Notes under the pieces: generated by a model
Seen by the model: the letters and a program-made list of their open reading frames with translations, nothing else
Databases searched by the model: none
Told to the model about the DNA's origin: nothing
Program-made: the position numbers and the translations under genes
Source: DASYSL01 sp036003365
GTDB lineage: Bacteria > Eisenbacteria > RBG-16-71-46 > DASYSL01
DNA length: 51,624 nt
Direction: 5' to 3'
Assembly (NCBI GenBank): GCA_036003365.1
Contig: DASYSL010000123.1
Coordinates: 1 to 51,624, forward strand
Shown: in pieces, positions 32,457 through 41,965 of the stretch
Layout of the letters: every line of letters begins with the position of its first letter
Position numbering within the stretch: the stretch's first letter is position 1

Positions 32457-35400
32457 ATGCGCGGAATCCGCCCCACTTCCGTGTGGTCGTTGCTCCTTGT
32501 GGTGCTCGTTTCGGCTGCCGCGGCCCACGCCGCCGACGAGCCCGTCCCCTTCGATCCCGAGACTCTGGCCGGGCTCGGCGTGCGCAACATCGGCCCCGCC
32601 GTCATGTCGGGGCGCATCGCAGCCATCGACGCCATCGAGAAGGATCGCCTCGTGGTCTACGTGGGCTCGGCGGGCGGTGGGGTGTGGAAGTCGAAGGACG
32701 GCGGCACCACATTCAAGTCGGTGTTCGACCACTACACGCAGTCGATCGGCGCTATCGCCATCGACCCCACGCATCCGGACGTGGTCTGGGTAGGCACCGG
32801 CGAGTCGTGGACGCGCAACAGCGTGGGCGTGGGCGACGGCATCTATCGCACCGACGACGGCGGCCAAACCTGGAAGCACGTGGGGCTCGAGAAGAGCGAG
32901 CACATCTCGCGCATCGCCATCGATCCATCGCATCCCGACACCGTGTATGCGGCGGTGCCCGGGCACCTGTGGAATTCGAATCCCGACCGCGGCATCTACC
33001 GCACGCGTGACGCGGGCAAGACGTGGGAGCGCGTGCTCTACGTGAGCCCGGAGGCGGGCGGCGCCGACGTCGTGGTGGATCCCAAGAACCCGAACGTGGT
33101 CTACGCCTCGACATGGGAGTTCCGCCGCAAGCCGTGGAGCTTCTCCTCGGGCGGGCCGGGCAGCGCGCTCTACAAGAGCGAGGACGGCGGCAGCAAGTGG
33201 AAGAAGCTCTCGCAGGGACTGCCCACCGGGCCCTACGGGCGCATCGCCATCGCCGTGGCGGCGAGCAACCCCAAGATCGTTTACGCCACCATCGAGGCCA
33301 ACGAGGGCGGGCTCTACAAGAGCGAGGACCAGGGCGAGACGTGGCGCAAGGCCAACGACGGCGTCAACATGACCACGCGCCCGTTCTACTTCAGCGTGCT
33401 CCAGGTCGATCCCACCAATCCCGACCGCGTGTACAAGCCCGGCCTCGTCCTCGCCGCGAGCGACGATGGCGGCAAGACGTTCACGCAGATCGCCGGCTCG
33501 ACGCATTCCGACGAGCACGCGCTTTGGATCTCGCCGCGCGACTCCGACATCATGTTCCTGGGCACCGACGGCGGCGTGTACGCGACCGAGGACCGCGGCG
33601 TGCATTGGCGCTTCCTCGCCAACTTGCCGGTGGCGCAGTTCTATCACGTGAGCTACGACATGGACCGCCCGTACAACGTGTACGGCGGCTTGCAAGACAA
33701 CGGCAGCTGGACCGCCCCCTCGCGCTTCACGGGCGGGATCGAGAACCGCCACTGGCGCGTGCTCGGCGGCGGTGACGGCTTCTGGGCGTTCGTCGACCCC
33801 AAGGACTCGGATGTCACCTACGTCGAGTACCAGGGCGGCAATCTGATGCGCGTGCGCAAGTCGACGGGCGAGAACAAGAAGATCATGCCCAACCGCCGGC
33901 CGGACGAAGCCGAGTACCGCTTCAACTGGAATACGCCCGTCCACGTGAGCCCCACCCAGGCGGGCACGATCTATCTGGGAGCGCAGTATCTCTTTCGGTC
34001 GCAGAACCAGGGCGAATCGTGGGAACGCATCTCGCCCGATCTCACGACCAACGATCCCAAGAAGCTGCAGCAGGAGGAGTCGGGCGGTATCTCGATCGAC
34101 AACTCGTCCGCGGAGAACCACTGCACCATCTACACGATCAGCGAGTCGCCCAAGAATCCGCGCGTCATTTGGGTGGGCACCGACGACGGCAATCTCCAGA
34201 TCACCCGGGATGGCGGCAAGACGTGGAGCAACGTCGCGCGCCAGGTGCCCAAGCTCCCGCCCAACACATGGGTGTCGTGTGTGCGCGCCAGCTCGAGTGC
34301 CCCGGGCACGGCGTACGTCACCTTCGACGGCCACGCCACCGGCGACATGACGACCTACGTGTACGTCACCGAGGATTTCGGCAAGACATGGCGGGCGTTG
34401 GCCACGCCGGACCTCGAGGGCTACGCGCACGTCATCCTCGACGACCCCGTGAATCCGAGAATCCTCTACCTGGGCACCGAGTTCGGCCTTTTCGTGAGCC
34501 TCGAGGGCGGCGCCCGCTGGTCGCGCCTGAGCTCGGACATGCCGCCGGTCGCGGTGATGGATCTCGCCGTCCAGCCGCGCGAGAACGACCTCTTGATCGC
34601 CACGCATGGCCGCGGCATCTGGATCCTCGACGACCTCACGCCGCTGCGCGCGCTCACGCCGGAAGTGATGGCGAGCGACGCGGCGTTCCTGCCGTCGCGG
34701 CCCTCCGTGCTCACCATTCCCATGAGCGAGCAGCGCTTCGACGGCGACGCCGAGTACAGCGGCCAGTCCGCGCCCGACGTGGCCACCGTCGCGTATTACC
34801 TCAAGAAGCGGCACCTCTATGGCGACCTGAAGGTCGAGGTGTACGACAAGGACGGCACGCTGCTCACAAGCGTGCCCGGCTCCAAGCGGCGCGGGGTGAA
34901 CCGCGTGTTCTGGGGCATGCGCGCCAAAGCGCCCAAGATTCCGCCGGCCACCAATCTGGTCCCCGAGAGCTTCCTCTTCGTGGGCCCGCGCGTGCTGCCC
35001 GGTACCTACACGGTGAAGCTCGTGCGCGGCGATCAGACGCTCGCCTCGAGCGTGAACGTTCAGCCCGATCCTCGCTCAGGCTACTCGGACGCCGATCGCC
35101 TCGCGCAGCACCAGCTCGTGACGCGGCTCTACAACATGCTCGAATCGTTGACCTGGCTCTCCGATGAGATGGTCGAGGCGCGGGACCAGGCGCGCACGCT
35201 CGCCAAGGACGCTCCCAAGAGCGACGCGACCGCGCACCGCGCCACAGCCCTCGCCGACAGCTTGGAATCGATTCGTCGCGTCATGGTGGCCACGCGCGAG
35301 AAGGGACGCTTCACCGGTGAGGTACAGCTGCGCGAGCGCATGGGCACGCTTTACGGCGCGGTGAACGGATTCGATGGACGGCCGACCGAGTCGCAGACCT

Positions 35401-35567
35401 CGTACGCCGACGTCCTCGAGGCGCAGTACAAGGAGATTCGCGCCCGCTATGACCGCGTCATGGGCAACGACCTCACGGCACTCAACACGCAGCTGTCAGC
35501 GGGCGGCAAGACGCCGATCACCACGCTCTCGTTCGACGAGTGGAAGGCAAAGCAGAAGGAGAAGTGA
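32457..35567 (+). CDS. Exported BNR/sortilin-like beta-propeller protein
   Basis: A 1036-residue exported protein. Signal peptide (SLLLVVLVSAAAAHA). Residues about 30-720 carry many BNR/Asp-box repeats with a 'KSKDGGTTFK' type turn: VWKSKDGGTTFKSV, YRTDDGGQTWKHV, YRTRDAGKTWERV, YKSEDGGSKWKKL, ITRDGGKTWSNV. These build seven- or ten-blade propellers related to sortilin/VPS10 and YCF48. The remaining ~300 residues hold an Ig-like stretch (KVEVYDKDGTLLTSVPGSKR, YTVKLVRGDQTL) and a helical end. No sialidase Arg triad is evident, so the 'glycosyl hydrolase' label often given to this family is not supported by sequence. ATG 32457 has GGAG upstream. Confidence 0.85.
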   Translation: MRGIRPTSVWSLLLVVLVSAAAAHAADEPVPFDPETLAGLGVRNIGPAVMSGRIAAIDAIEKDRLVVYVGSAGGGVWKSKDGGTTFKSVFDHYTQSIGAIAIDPTHPDVVWVGTGESWTRNSVGVGDGIYRTDDGGQTWKHVGLEKSEHISRIAIDPSHPDTVYAAVPGHLWNSNPDRGIYRTRDAGKTWERVLYVSPEAGGADVVVDPKNPNVVYASTWEFRRKPWSFSSGGPGSALYKSEDGGSKWKKLSQGLPTGPYGRIAIAVAASNPKIVYATIEANEGGLYKSEDQGETWRKANDGVNMTTRPFYFSVLQVDPTNPDRVYKPGLVLAASDDGGKTFTQIAGSTHSDEHALWISPRDSDIMFLGTDGGVYATEDRGVHWRFLANLPVAQFYHVSYDMDRPYNVYGGLQDNGSWTAPSRFTGGIENRHWRVLGGGDGFWAFVDPKDSDVTYVEYQGGNLMRVRKSTGENKKIMPNRRPDEAEYRFNWNTPVHVSPTQAGTIYLGAQYLFRSQNQGESWERISPDLTTNDPKKLQQEESGGISIDNSSAENHCTIYTISESPKNPRVIWVGTDDGNLQITRDGGKTWSNVARQVPKLPPNTWVSCVRASSSAPGTAYVTFDGHATGDMTTYVYVTEDFGKTWRALATPDLEGYAHVILDDPVNPRILYLGTEFGLFVSLEGGARWSRLSSDMPPVAVMDLAVQPRENDLLIATHGRGIWILDDLTPLRALTPEVMASDAAFLPSRPSVLTIPMSEQRFDGDAEYSGQSAPDVATVAYYLKKRHLYGDLKVEVYDKDGTLLTSVPGSKRRGVNRVFWGMRAKAPKIPPATNLVPESFLFVGPRVLPGTYTVKLVRGDQTLASSVNVQPDPRSGYSDADRLAQHQLVTRLYNMLESLTWLSDEMVEARDQARTLAKDAPKSDATAHRATALADSLESIRRVMVATREKGRFTGEVQLRERMGTLYGAVNGFDGRPTESQTSYADVLEAQYKEIRARYDRVMGNDLTALNTQLSAGGKTPITTLSFDEWKAKQKEK

Positions 35568-35698
35568 GCGCGGGCCAAGGCCCAGGTTGGTTTACTGATA
35601 GCAAACGCCACGGGCCGCGCCTGGTTTCGAGAAATGCTCTAGAATAAAAGGGCCCTTGCTCGCCTCTTTGCACCCCTCTTTGCGGAGACACCAACACC

Positions 35699-36991
35699 AT
35701 GCGCCTGCACCCCGCTCTCTTTCTCGTCGCGCTCGGCGTGTCGATCGCCGGCTGCGGCGCGCGCTCCACGATGGCGCCCGACGCATCGACAGCGTCCGCG
35801 ACGCGGTCCGCCGACACCTTCGTTCTCGAGTCGATCCGCGACGCGCGCTTGCCCGCGCCCGGCAGCGAGCTCGTGGGCGTCACCGACACCGATCGCGCCA
35901 CGCTCCTGCGCACGTCGTCCACGCCGCAGGTCGTCACCCTGTCGGACGTGCCCGACGCTGTCGAGTTCTGGAATCTGCTCACCGAATCGCTCGCCAAGGG
36001 CGCCAAGCTGCCGCCGCCTCTGTTCTCGCGCGCCTACGCGTACGTTCACGTCGCGATGTACGACGCTGTCTCGGTGAGCGGCGACGAGCGCCGCGGGCAG
36101 ATTTCGGAGCGTGCGCTGGCCGCGGGCGCGGCCTCCAAGGTGTTGCTCTACCTCTTCCCCGAGCAGGCCCAGGTGATCAACGACGCCGCGGCCGAGCAGC
36201 TCGCGGCAGACGGCGGCGCTTCGGCCTTGGGCGCCTGGCACCTCGGAGCCGTGGTCGGGGATCTGACGGTGACTCGCGCCAAGGCCGACGGCTCGACCGC
36301 GGTCTTCACGGGTACGCCGCCGAGCGGTGACGGCATCTGGACGGGCGTGAATCCGGTCCTTCCCATGGCCGGCACGTGGAAGACATGGTGCATCCTTTCC
36401 GGCTCCGCGGTCGCACCCGAGCCTCCGTACGCCTACGGCTCCGCGAAGGATCTCGCCGATGTCCAGGAAGTGCTCGACGTCTCCATGAACCGCACGCCCG
36501 AGATGATCACCGCCGTGCACAAGTGGGCCGACACTTCGCCACCGGCCATTTGGAACGACATGCTGAACGCGCGCGTGCAGGGCAGCGCTATGAGCACGGT
36601 GCAGGCGGCACGCGCCTATGCGTATCTCAACGTGGCCATGGAGGACGCCTTCGTGTGCTGCTGGAATACCAAGTTCCAGTACTGGGTGGCGCGGCCCTTC
36701 CAGCGTATTCCGGGCCTGGTCACGGTGGTCGCGACGCCGAATTTCCCGACCTACACCTCGGGCCACTCGACCATTTCGGCGTCGGCCGCCGAAGTGATGG
36801 CGCAGGTCTTCCCCGCCGAAGCCCAGTTCTTCCGCGATCAGGCGCTCGAAGCGGCGAACTCGCGTCTGTGGGCCGGCATCCACTTCCGCCACGACAACGA
36901 GCAGGGCGCCGTCGTGGGCAAGGAAATCGGCGAGATCACGGTGGCGCGCATGCTCCAGCCGGGTAGCCGTCCGCTGTTCGCGGCCCGCTAG
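35699..36991 (+). CDS. Vanadium-dependent haloperoxidase / PAP2-fold lipoprotein
   Basis: A 430-residue lipoprotein (SP-II site VSIAGCG, Cys at 19). The C-terminal half holds the full vanadate site of vanadium haloperoxidases. Lys325 and Arg332 lie in KFQYWVARPF, SGHS is at 354-357 with the site His356, and Arg389 and His395 lie in SRLWAGIHFRHDN. Spacing (K-x6-R, SGH, R-x5-H) is the same as in known enzymes. These use peroxide to oxidise halides, and relatives in the PAP2 superfamily are phosphatases; which activity applies cannot be told. ATG 35699 has GGAG 11 bases upstream. Stop overlaps the convergent hydrolase stop. Confidence 0.88.
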   Translation: MRLHPALFLVALGVSIAGCGARSTMAPDASTASATRSADTFVLESIRDARLPAPGSELVGVTDTDRATLLRTSSTPQVVTLSDVPDAVEFWNLLTESLAKGAKLPPPLFSRAYAYVHVAMYDAVSVSGDERRGQISERALAAGAASKVLLYLFPEQAQVINDAAAEQLAADGGASALGAWHLGAVVGDLTVTRAKADGSTAVFTGTPPSGDGIWTGVNPVLPMAGTWKTWCILSGSAVAPEPPYAYGSAKDLADVQEVLDVSMNRTPEMITAVHKWADTSPPAIWNDMLNARVQGSAMSTVQAARAYAYLNVAMEDAFVCCWNTKFQYWVARPFQRIPGLVTVVATPNFPTYTSGHSTISASAAEVMAQVFPAEAQFFRDQALEAANSRLWAGIHFRHDNEQGAVVGKEIGEITVARMLQPGSRPLFAAR

Positions 36992-37971
36992 GGATTCACG
37001 CCGAGCAGAATCTTTTCGAGAATCGGATAGACGACCCCGACCTGCTGATAAGGCTGGTCGGGGTCGATCACGTCATGGCCCAAGTGCATGCTGTCGGGGA
37101 ATTCGAACGCCCGCACGCGATCCGGTGCGTGGGATCGCCACGCGCGCACGAGGCTCGCGATGGCCGCGTTGCTCACCGCCGGATCCTTGCCGATGGTGAC
37201 CATCACGATGCGCCGGGCGGCGGGCGCATGGTGCGCCGCAAGATCTTCCACGACCGCGCCCAGCCGCATGGTCTCGGCCATGGCGCGCGTCGCAAAGCGT
37301 GGGTAAACCCGCTTCGGTCCCTCCAGGTTCTCCTTCTGCTTCGCATTCCACCAGACGAAGCCGTTCGGCAGAACGAGTGCGGCGCGCATGAGAGGCCGCG
37401 CGGCCCAGGCCGGAGCCATCGCGGGCCCGAGGAGCGGGGCGATGGGAACGGCCAAGCTCACTTCTCCCCTCTCCTGGGCCAAGTACGCCGTCAGCACCGC
37501 ACCAAGCGAGAGACCGGAAACGACGACGGTGTCGCCGAGCGCAGTGGCGAAGTCAAGCTCGCGGTCGGCGAAGAGAGCGAGCTCGTCGGCGGTCATTCGC
37601 CCCAGATCATCCGTCATCCTGTTCGCGAGGCCGTGGTGCGGCAGGCGCGGCATGTAGACGTTCGCGCCCGCGTCATGGAGCTGCTGGCCGAGCGCCATGA
37701 ACTGCATGGGGCAGTTCGTAATGCCGTGGAAGAACAAGATGACGCGCCCGGTGCGATGGCCGTGCTCGAGCAGGATCGACCGGCATTCGGGCGAAACCTC
37801 CTGGGAGTCGCGTGCGCCTTCTTCGCGGATCGCGGCGACGGCTTCCGTGTACGCGCGATCCCGGCTTGTGTGCACGTTTGGCACCGGACGCCGTAACTTG
37901 GGAATCGGCCACGTGAAGAGATAGAGGGCGACCCCGACGAGAAGAACCAGGAGAACGAGGGCAGGCTTCAT
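36988..37971 (-). CDS. Membrane-anchored alpha/beta-hydrolase (serine hydrolase)
   Basis: A 327-residue hydrolase with an N-terminal membrane anchor (PALVLLVLLVGVALYLFTWP, residues 3-22), the rest probably outside the cytosol. Oxyanion region ILFFHGITNCP, nucleophile elbow VVVSGLSLGAVL (Ser in G-L-S-L-G), and a late DSMHLGHDVIDP supplies the catalytic His. This is the carboxylesterase / monoacylglycerol-lipase type arrangement. The ATG overlaps the upstream methyltransferase stop (ATGA), making it the last gene of the bcp-methyltransferase-hydrolase operon. Substrate unknown. Confidence 0.82.
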   Translation of the reverse strand: MKPALVLLVLLVGVALYLFTWPIPKLRRPVPNVHTSRDRAYTEAVAAIREEGARDSQEVSPECRSILLEHGHRTGRVILFFHGITNCPMQFMALGQQLHDAGANVYMPRLPHHGLANRMTDDLGRMTADELALFADRELDFATALGDTVVVSGLSLGAVLTAYLAQERGEVSLAVPIAPLLGPAMAPAWAARPLMRAALVLPNGFVWWNAKQKENLEGPKRVYPRFATRAMAETMRLGAVVEDLAAHHAPAARRIVMVTIGKDPAVSNAAIASLVRAWRSHAPDRVRAFEFPDSMHLGHDVIDPDQPYQQVGVVYPILEKILLGVNP

Positions 37972-39016
37972 CCCGGCTTGCGCAGCCAGCACTCGAAGTC
38001 GAGGCCGAGGTCGAGAGCGCCGGGCAGCGCCCCCAGAGAGCGCATGGCGCCGCGGGCGCCGTAGTACCACGAGGCGCTGCGATGGGCTCGATGGGCACCC
38101 CGAATCGACTCGGCGAGACGATCGAGCAAGGCATCGTCAGGTGACGCCGGCGCGGCGCTCGCGCGCGTTTGACCACGCGGGCGCCCGCCGACAGCGAGCT
38201 TCTCGCGCGATCGGCGCCGCGGCAGATGGCCGAGCGCGCGCAGCCCACGCTTCAAGTGGATGGTGCGCATGGACAGGATCTCGAATCCCGTGTCACGAAA
38301 GAGCCGCGCGAGATGCGCGCGGCCGAAGAACGACAAGTGCCCTTGGTCGATCATGGGCAGCATGCCGGTGCCGGCCGCTTGTTCCTCGCGCGCGCGCCGG
38401 GCGAGCGGCCGCACGTTGGTCTCGCCATTGGGCGTGACGAGCCAGACCAGGCCGCCGGGCGCCAGGACACGAAAGGTCTCGGCGAGGTGATCGCGCGGGC
38501 GCAGCACGTGCTCGAGCAGGTCCTTCTGCAGGATGAGATCGAAGCTCGCGTCGGGAAAGCCCGCCTCCTCGAGCGTGCCGGCGCGCACGCTCAACCCGAA
38601 GGCGCGCTCGGCGAAGCAGGCCGCGAAGTCCGAGACGTCGACACCCTTCACCTCGCAGGGGGCAAAGCGCCGCAAGGCGTCGAGCGTGAAACCCAGCGCG
38701 CAGCCCACTTCGAGCACGCGCGGACATCGACCGAGCCGCCGCACGATGCTCGCCAGGTGCCACGCCTCGCGCTCGGCGCGCTGCTGCTCGCGCGCGTAGG
38801 CCGAATAACCGATGGCTTGCGTGGGATCGAAATAGGCTTCGGGATAGAGCGCGCGCAGCTCGTCTGCGTTGAGCCGGGGGCGGATCTGGCGAAAGCCGCA
38901 GCGCGGACAGCGAGCGATCGCGGCGTCGAACACGCCACACAAGCTGATGGTGACCACGTGCTCGAAGCGACCCGGGGCGCCGCAGACGTCGCAAGGCTCG
39001 GCGTCCGCCGCTTCCG

Positions 39017-39020
<4 letters not shown>
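37968..39020 (-). CDS. Class I SAM-dependent methyltransferase with N-terminal zinc ribbon
   Basis: A 350-residue methyltransferase. Residues 10-41 contain CDVC and CPRC, a four-Cys zinc knuckle as in NodS/C-methyltransferase-like proteins of surface-sugar and natural-product pathways. The SAM motif I is VLEVGCALGFTLDAL, motif II-like VKGVDVSDF, and motif IV-like DLILQKDLLEHVLRPRDHLAE. A later RTIHLKRGLRALGHLPRRR is basic. The overall type is a methyltransferase-11/'methyltransf_23' enzyme. Its start overlaps bcp (ATGA) and its stop overlaps the hydrolase gene. The acceptor is unknown. Confidence 0.87.
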
Positions 39021-39478
<458 letters not shown>

Positions 39479-39560
39479 GACGTGCCTCTCCTTCCCGGGA
39501 TGGGTGCGCAGGGCTTCATCCCACGACTTCCCGGCTGCGGAGTCAAGGCACTGGCTCAAC

Positions 39561-40766
39561 TCACAAGAGCGGACGCAGCGTGAGCGGCACCGTCCAGGTG
39601 CGCTCGCCGCGCGAGACGGCGAGCTGGACCGTGTCGCCCTGACGGCGCAGCCGCTCGCGGATGCGGACCACGCCCAGATCGCTGACCGGCGTTCCGTCGA
39701 CCGAGAGCAGGCGATCGCCTGGTTGCAGGCCGGCTTCAGCGGCCGGCGACTCGGGAATGATGCGCGACACCTGGACGGTGTCGAACGCGGCCCCAGCCGC
39801 GACCAGCACCAGGCCGCTCGCATCGAAGGGAACGGGGTCGGCGAGATCGCCGGTGCTATCCAAGATCAGCTCGTTGCGTGAGTAATCCCACGTGCAGCGG
39901 AACTTCTTGAACACGGCTCCGCCGATGTTGCCCGCGCTCCCCTGCGCGGCGAAGTATCCCGGGCCGCCGGTCGAGATCGAGACCAGCGGCCGCTCCAGGC
40001 GCAGCTTGCCCATCTCGAGCGCCGCCAGTCGGCCGACGCGCGTCGGCGTCTCTCCGCCCACCGCGAGGCCCACCATGTCCACCGTCTTCCCCAAGGTCGC
40101 GGCGACTTTTTCTTTGTCGGCGAAGGCCGGGAGCAGGATCACGGCCTGGCTCGAGCCCGTATCGAGGACGAAACGGCCTTCGAGGTGGCGCCCGTCGGAG
40201 AGATCGACTGCCGCTTGTGTGTACGGAAGATTGACGGTGTAGGTGAGTGGCAGCCGCTCGCCCGTGCCCTCGTACTTGAAGGCCTTGGGCTCGTAGAGGC
40301 GCAGAGTGCTGTGCGCGTAGTCGATCTCGACGACGTAGCGTTGGAACAGCTCCGATCCCACGATGCCGTCGACGACGTGGCCCATGCGCGGCGACATGCT
40401 CTCCAGAGGAAACGACGAGCCGTGCTCGATAGGGAGGGCGATCGTGCCCAGGCGCACGTCGTACGACTTGAGCTGGCGCGACTCCACCCGGCCCGCAGCA
40501 CCCTGGGCTTGGCTCTGGCCGCCAAAGCCGAGTCCGAGCTCTTGGGCCCGCGCCAGGGTGACGGAGCCGTGGCCGGCGCCGGTGTCGAGGATGAACCAGA
40601 GCGAATCCGATTTCGCGACGTGGACGGGCAGAACGATGGTGCTGCCGATGAGGTGAAACGGGACCGTGGTCACCGGTGTCACGGGCCCGGGAGCGGCACA
40701 GGCGGGAGAAGAGATGACCAAGACGGCGAGCAGGGCGATCCAGGCGACGGGTCGTGGGCGCGACAT
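39561..40766 (-). CDS. Exported retropepsin-like aspartyl protease with two DTG sites and a PDZ domain
   Basis: A 401-residue exported protein. Signal or lipoprotein-type leader VAWIALLAVLVISSPACAAP at 7-26. Two aspartic-protease DTG motifs, FILDTGAGHG at 61-63 and FVLDTGSSQA at 202-204, each start a pepsin-like half, so one chain could form a complete active site that viral retropepsins build from two subunits. A PDZ domain (about 320-400) follows: VQVSRIIPESPAAEAGLQPG and DRLLSVDGTPVSDLG. ATG 40766 has GAAGGAGGGAG just upstream. Likely an envelope protease; the target is unknown. Confidence 0.83.
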   Translation of the reverse strand: MSRPRPVAWIALLAVLVISSPACAAPGPVTPVTTVPFHLIGSTIVLPVHVAKSDSLWFILDTGAGHGSVTLARAQELGLGFGGQSQAQGAAGRVESRQLKSYDVRLGTIALPIEHGSSFPLESMSPRMGHVVDGIVGSELFQRYVVEIDYAHSTLRLYEPKAFKYEGTGERLPLTYTVNLPYTQAAVDLSDGRHLEGRFVLDTGSSQAVILLPAFADKEKVAATLGKTVDMVGLAVGGETPTRVGRLAALEMGKLRLERPLVSISTGGPGYFAAQGSAGNIGGAVFKKFRCTWDYSRNELILDSTGDLADPVPFDASGLVLVAAGAAFDTVQVSRIIPESPAAEAGLQPGDRLLSVDGTPVSDLGVVRIRERLRRQGDTVQLAVSRGERTWTVPLTLRPLL

Positions 40767-40867
40767 GACTCCCTCCTTCAACAGGACGTATCAGACTGAC
40801 GGTCGGCGCCAGGCTCGCGCGAGTCAAGCTTTCGTCAGGGCGGCACGCGTGCTAGCGTGCGCACGTC

Positions 40868-41965
40868 ATGAGCGCAAAGGACCGGCTCGTCATCGACGCG
40901 GACATCCGCAAGGCTGCCACGCTGCCCGGCTGGGCGTACACCGATCCCGACGCCTACGAACGCATGCGCGAGCGCGTGTTCGCGACGAGCTGGCAGCTCG
41001 CCGGCGATACCGATCGCGTCAAGGTTCCGGGGCAGGTGTCCCCCTTCACGCTGCTCGAGAGCTTCCTCGACGAGCCGCTTCTGCTCACGCGCGACAAGAG
41101 TGACGCGATCCACTGCCTGTCCAACGTGTGCACGCACCGGGCGAATCTCGTGTCGGAGAACGAAGGCGTCGAGCCGTTCCTACGCTGCCGCTACCACGGG
41201 CGGCGCTTCGGGCTAAACGGCAAGTTCCTCTCCATGCCGGAGTTCGAGAAGACGGAACACTTTCCCACCCCGGCCGACGACCTCCGATCCTTGACGATCG
41301 GGGCCTGGGCAAAGTTTCTCTTCGTCTCCTTGGCCCCGGCCTCGCCGTTCGACGAGTGGATCGGCGACATGCGTGCCCGCATGGATTGGCTGCCCCTGTC
41401 GGAAGGCCTCTACGATGCGGCGCGCTCGCGCGAGTACCTCGTGCGCGCCAACTGGGCTCTGTATTGCGACAACTATCTGGAAGGCTTCCACATTCCCTTC
41501 GTGCACGCGGGCCTGGCGGCGGCGCTCGATTACGGCAGCTACCGCACCGAGCTGTTTCCGTGGGGCACCTTGCAGGTGGGCATCGCGAACGAGGGCGAGG
41601 ACTGCTTCACGCTGCCGGCCGGTTCGCCCGACCGCGGCCAGCGCGTGGCCGCGTACTACTTCTGGCTCTATCCCAACACCATGTTCAACTTCTATCCTTG
41701 GGGCATGTCGATCAACGTCGTGCGTCCGCTGGCCATCGATCGCACCAAGGTCTCGTTCCTGAGCTATGTGGTCGATCCGTCACGCCTCGAGGTGGGCGCC
41801 GGTGCCACCCTCGACCGGGTCGAGCGCGAGGACGAGAACATCGTCGAGGCGGCTCAGCGCGGCGCTGCGTCTCGCTTCTACGATCGCGGCCGCTACTCGC
41901 CGACGCGCGAGCAGGGCGTGCACCACTTCCATCGTCTAATCGCGCGGAGCCTGAACGGCGACTGA
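40868..41965 (+). CDS. Rieske-type ring-hydroxylating oxygenase, alpha-subunit type
   Basis: A 365-residue protein with an N-terminal Rieske domain: CTH at 88-90 and CRYH at 107-110 ligate a [2Fe-2S] cluster. The C-terminal catalytic domain has DNYLEGFHIPFVH with the Asn/His set that binds mononuclear iron. This is the alpha-subunit type of aromatic-ring dioxygenases and related carnitine/choline oxygenases. No ferredoxin or reductase gene is adjacent, so its electron donor is elsewhere. No ribosome site is visible before ATG 40868. The last 30 bases overlap the convergent APC permease gene. Confidence 0.92.
   Translation: MSAKDRLVIDADIRKAATLPGWAYTDPDAYERMRERVFATSWQLAGDTDRVKVPGQVSPFTLLESFLDEPLLLTRDKSDAIHCLSNVCTHRANLVSENEGVEPFLRCRYHGRRFGLNGKFLSMPEFEKTEHFPTPADDLRSLTIGAWAKFLFVSLAPASPFDEWIGDMRARMDWLPLSEGLYDAARSREYLVRANWALYCDNYLEGFHIPFVHAGLAAALDYGSYRTELFPWGTLQVGIANEGEDCFTLPAGSPDRGQRVAAYYFWLYPNTMFNFYPWGMSINVVRPLAIDRTKVSFLSYVVDPSRLEVGAGATLDRVEREDENIVEAAQRGAASRFYDRGRYSPTREQGVHHFHRLIARSLNGD

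Noticed and set aside
32457..35567. Sialidase or glycoside hydrolase call for the BNR protein
   Set aside because: The Asp-box repeats are structural; I do not see the Arg triad or the catalytic Tyr/Glu of sialidases.
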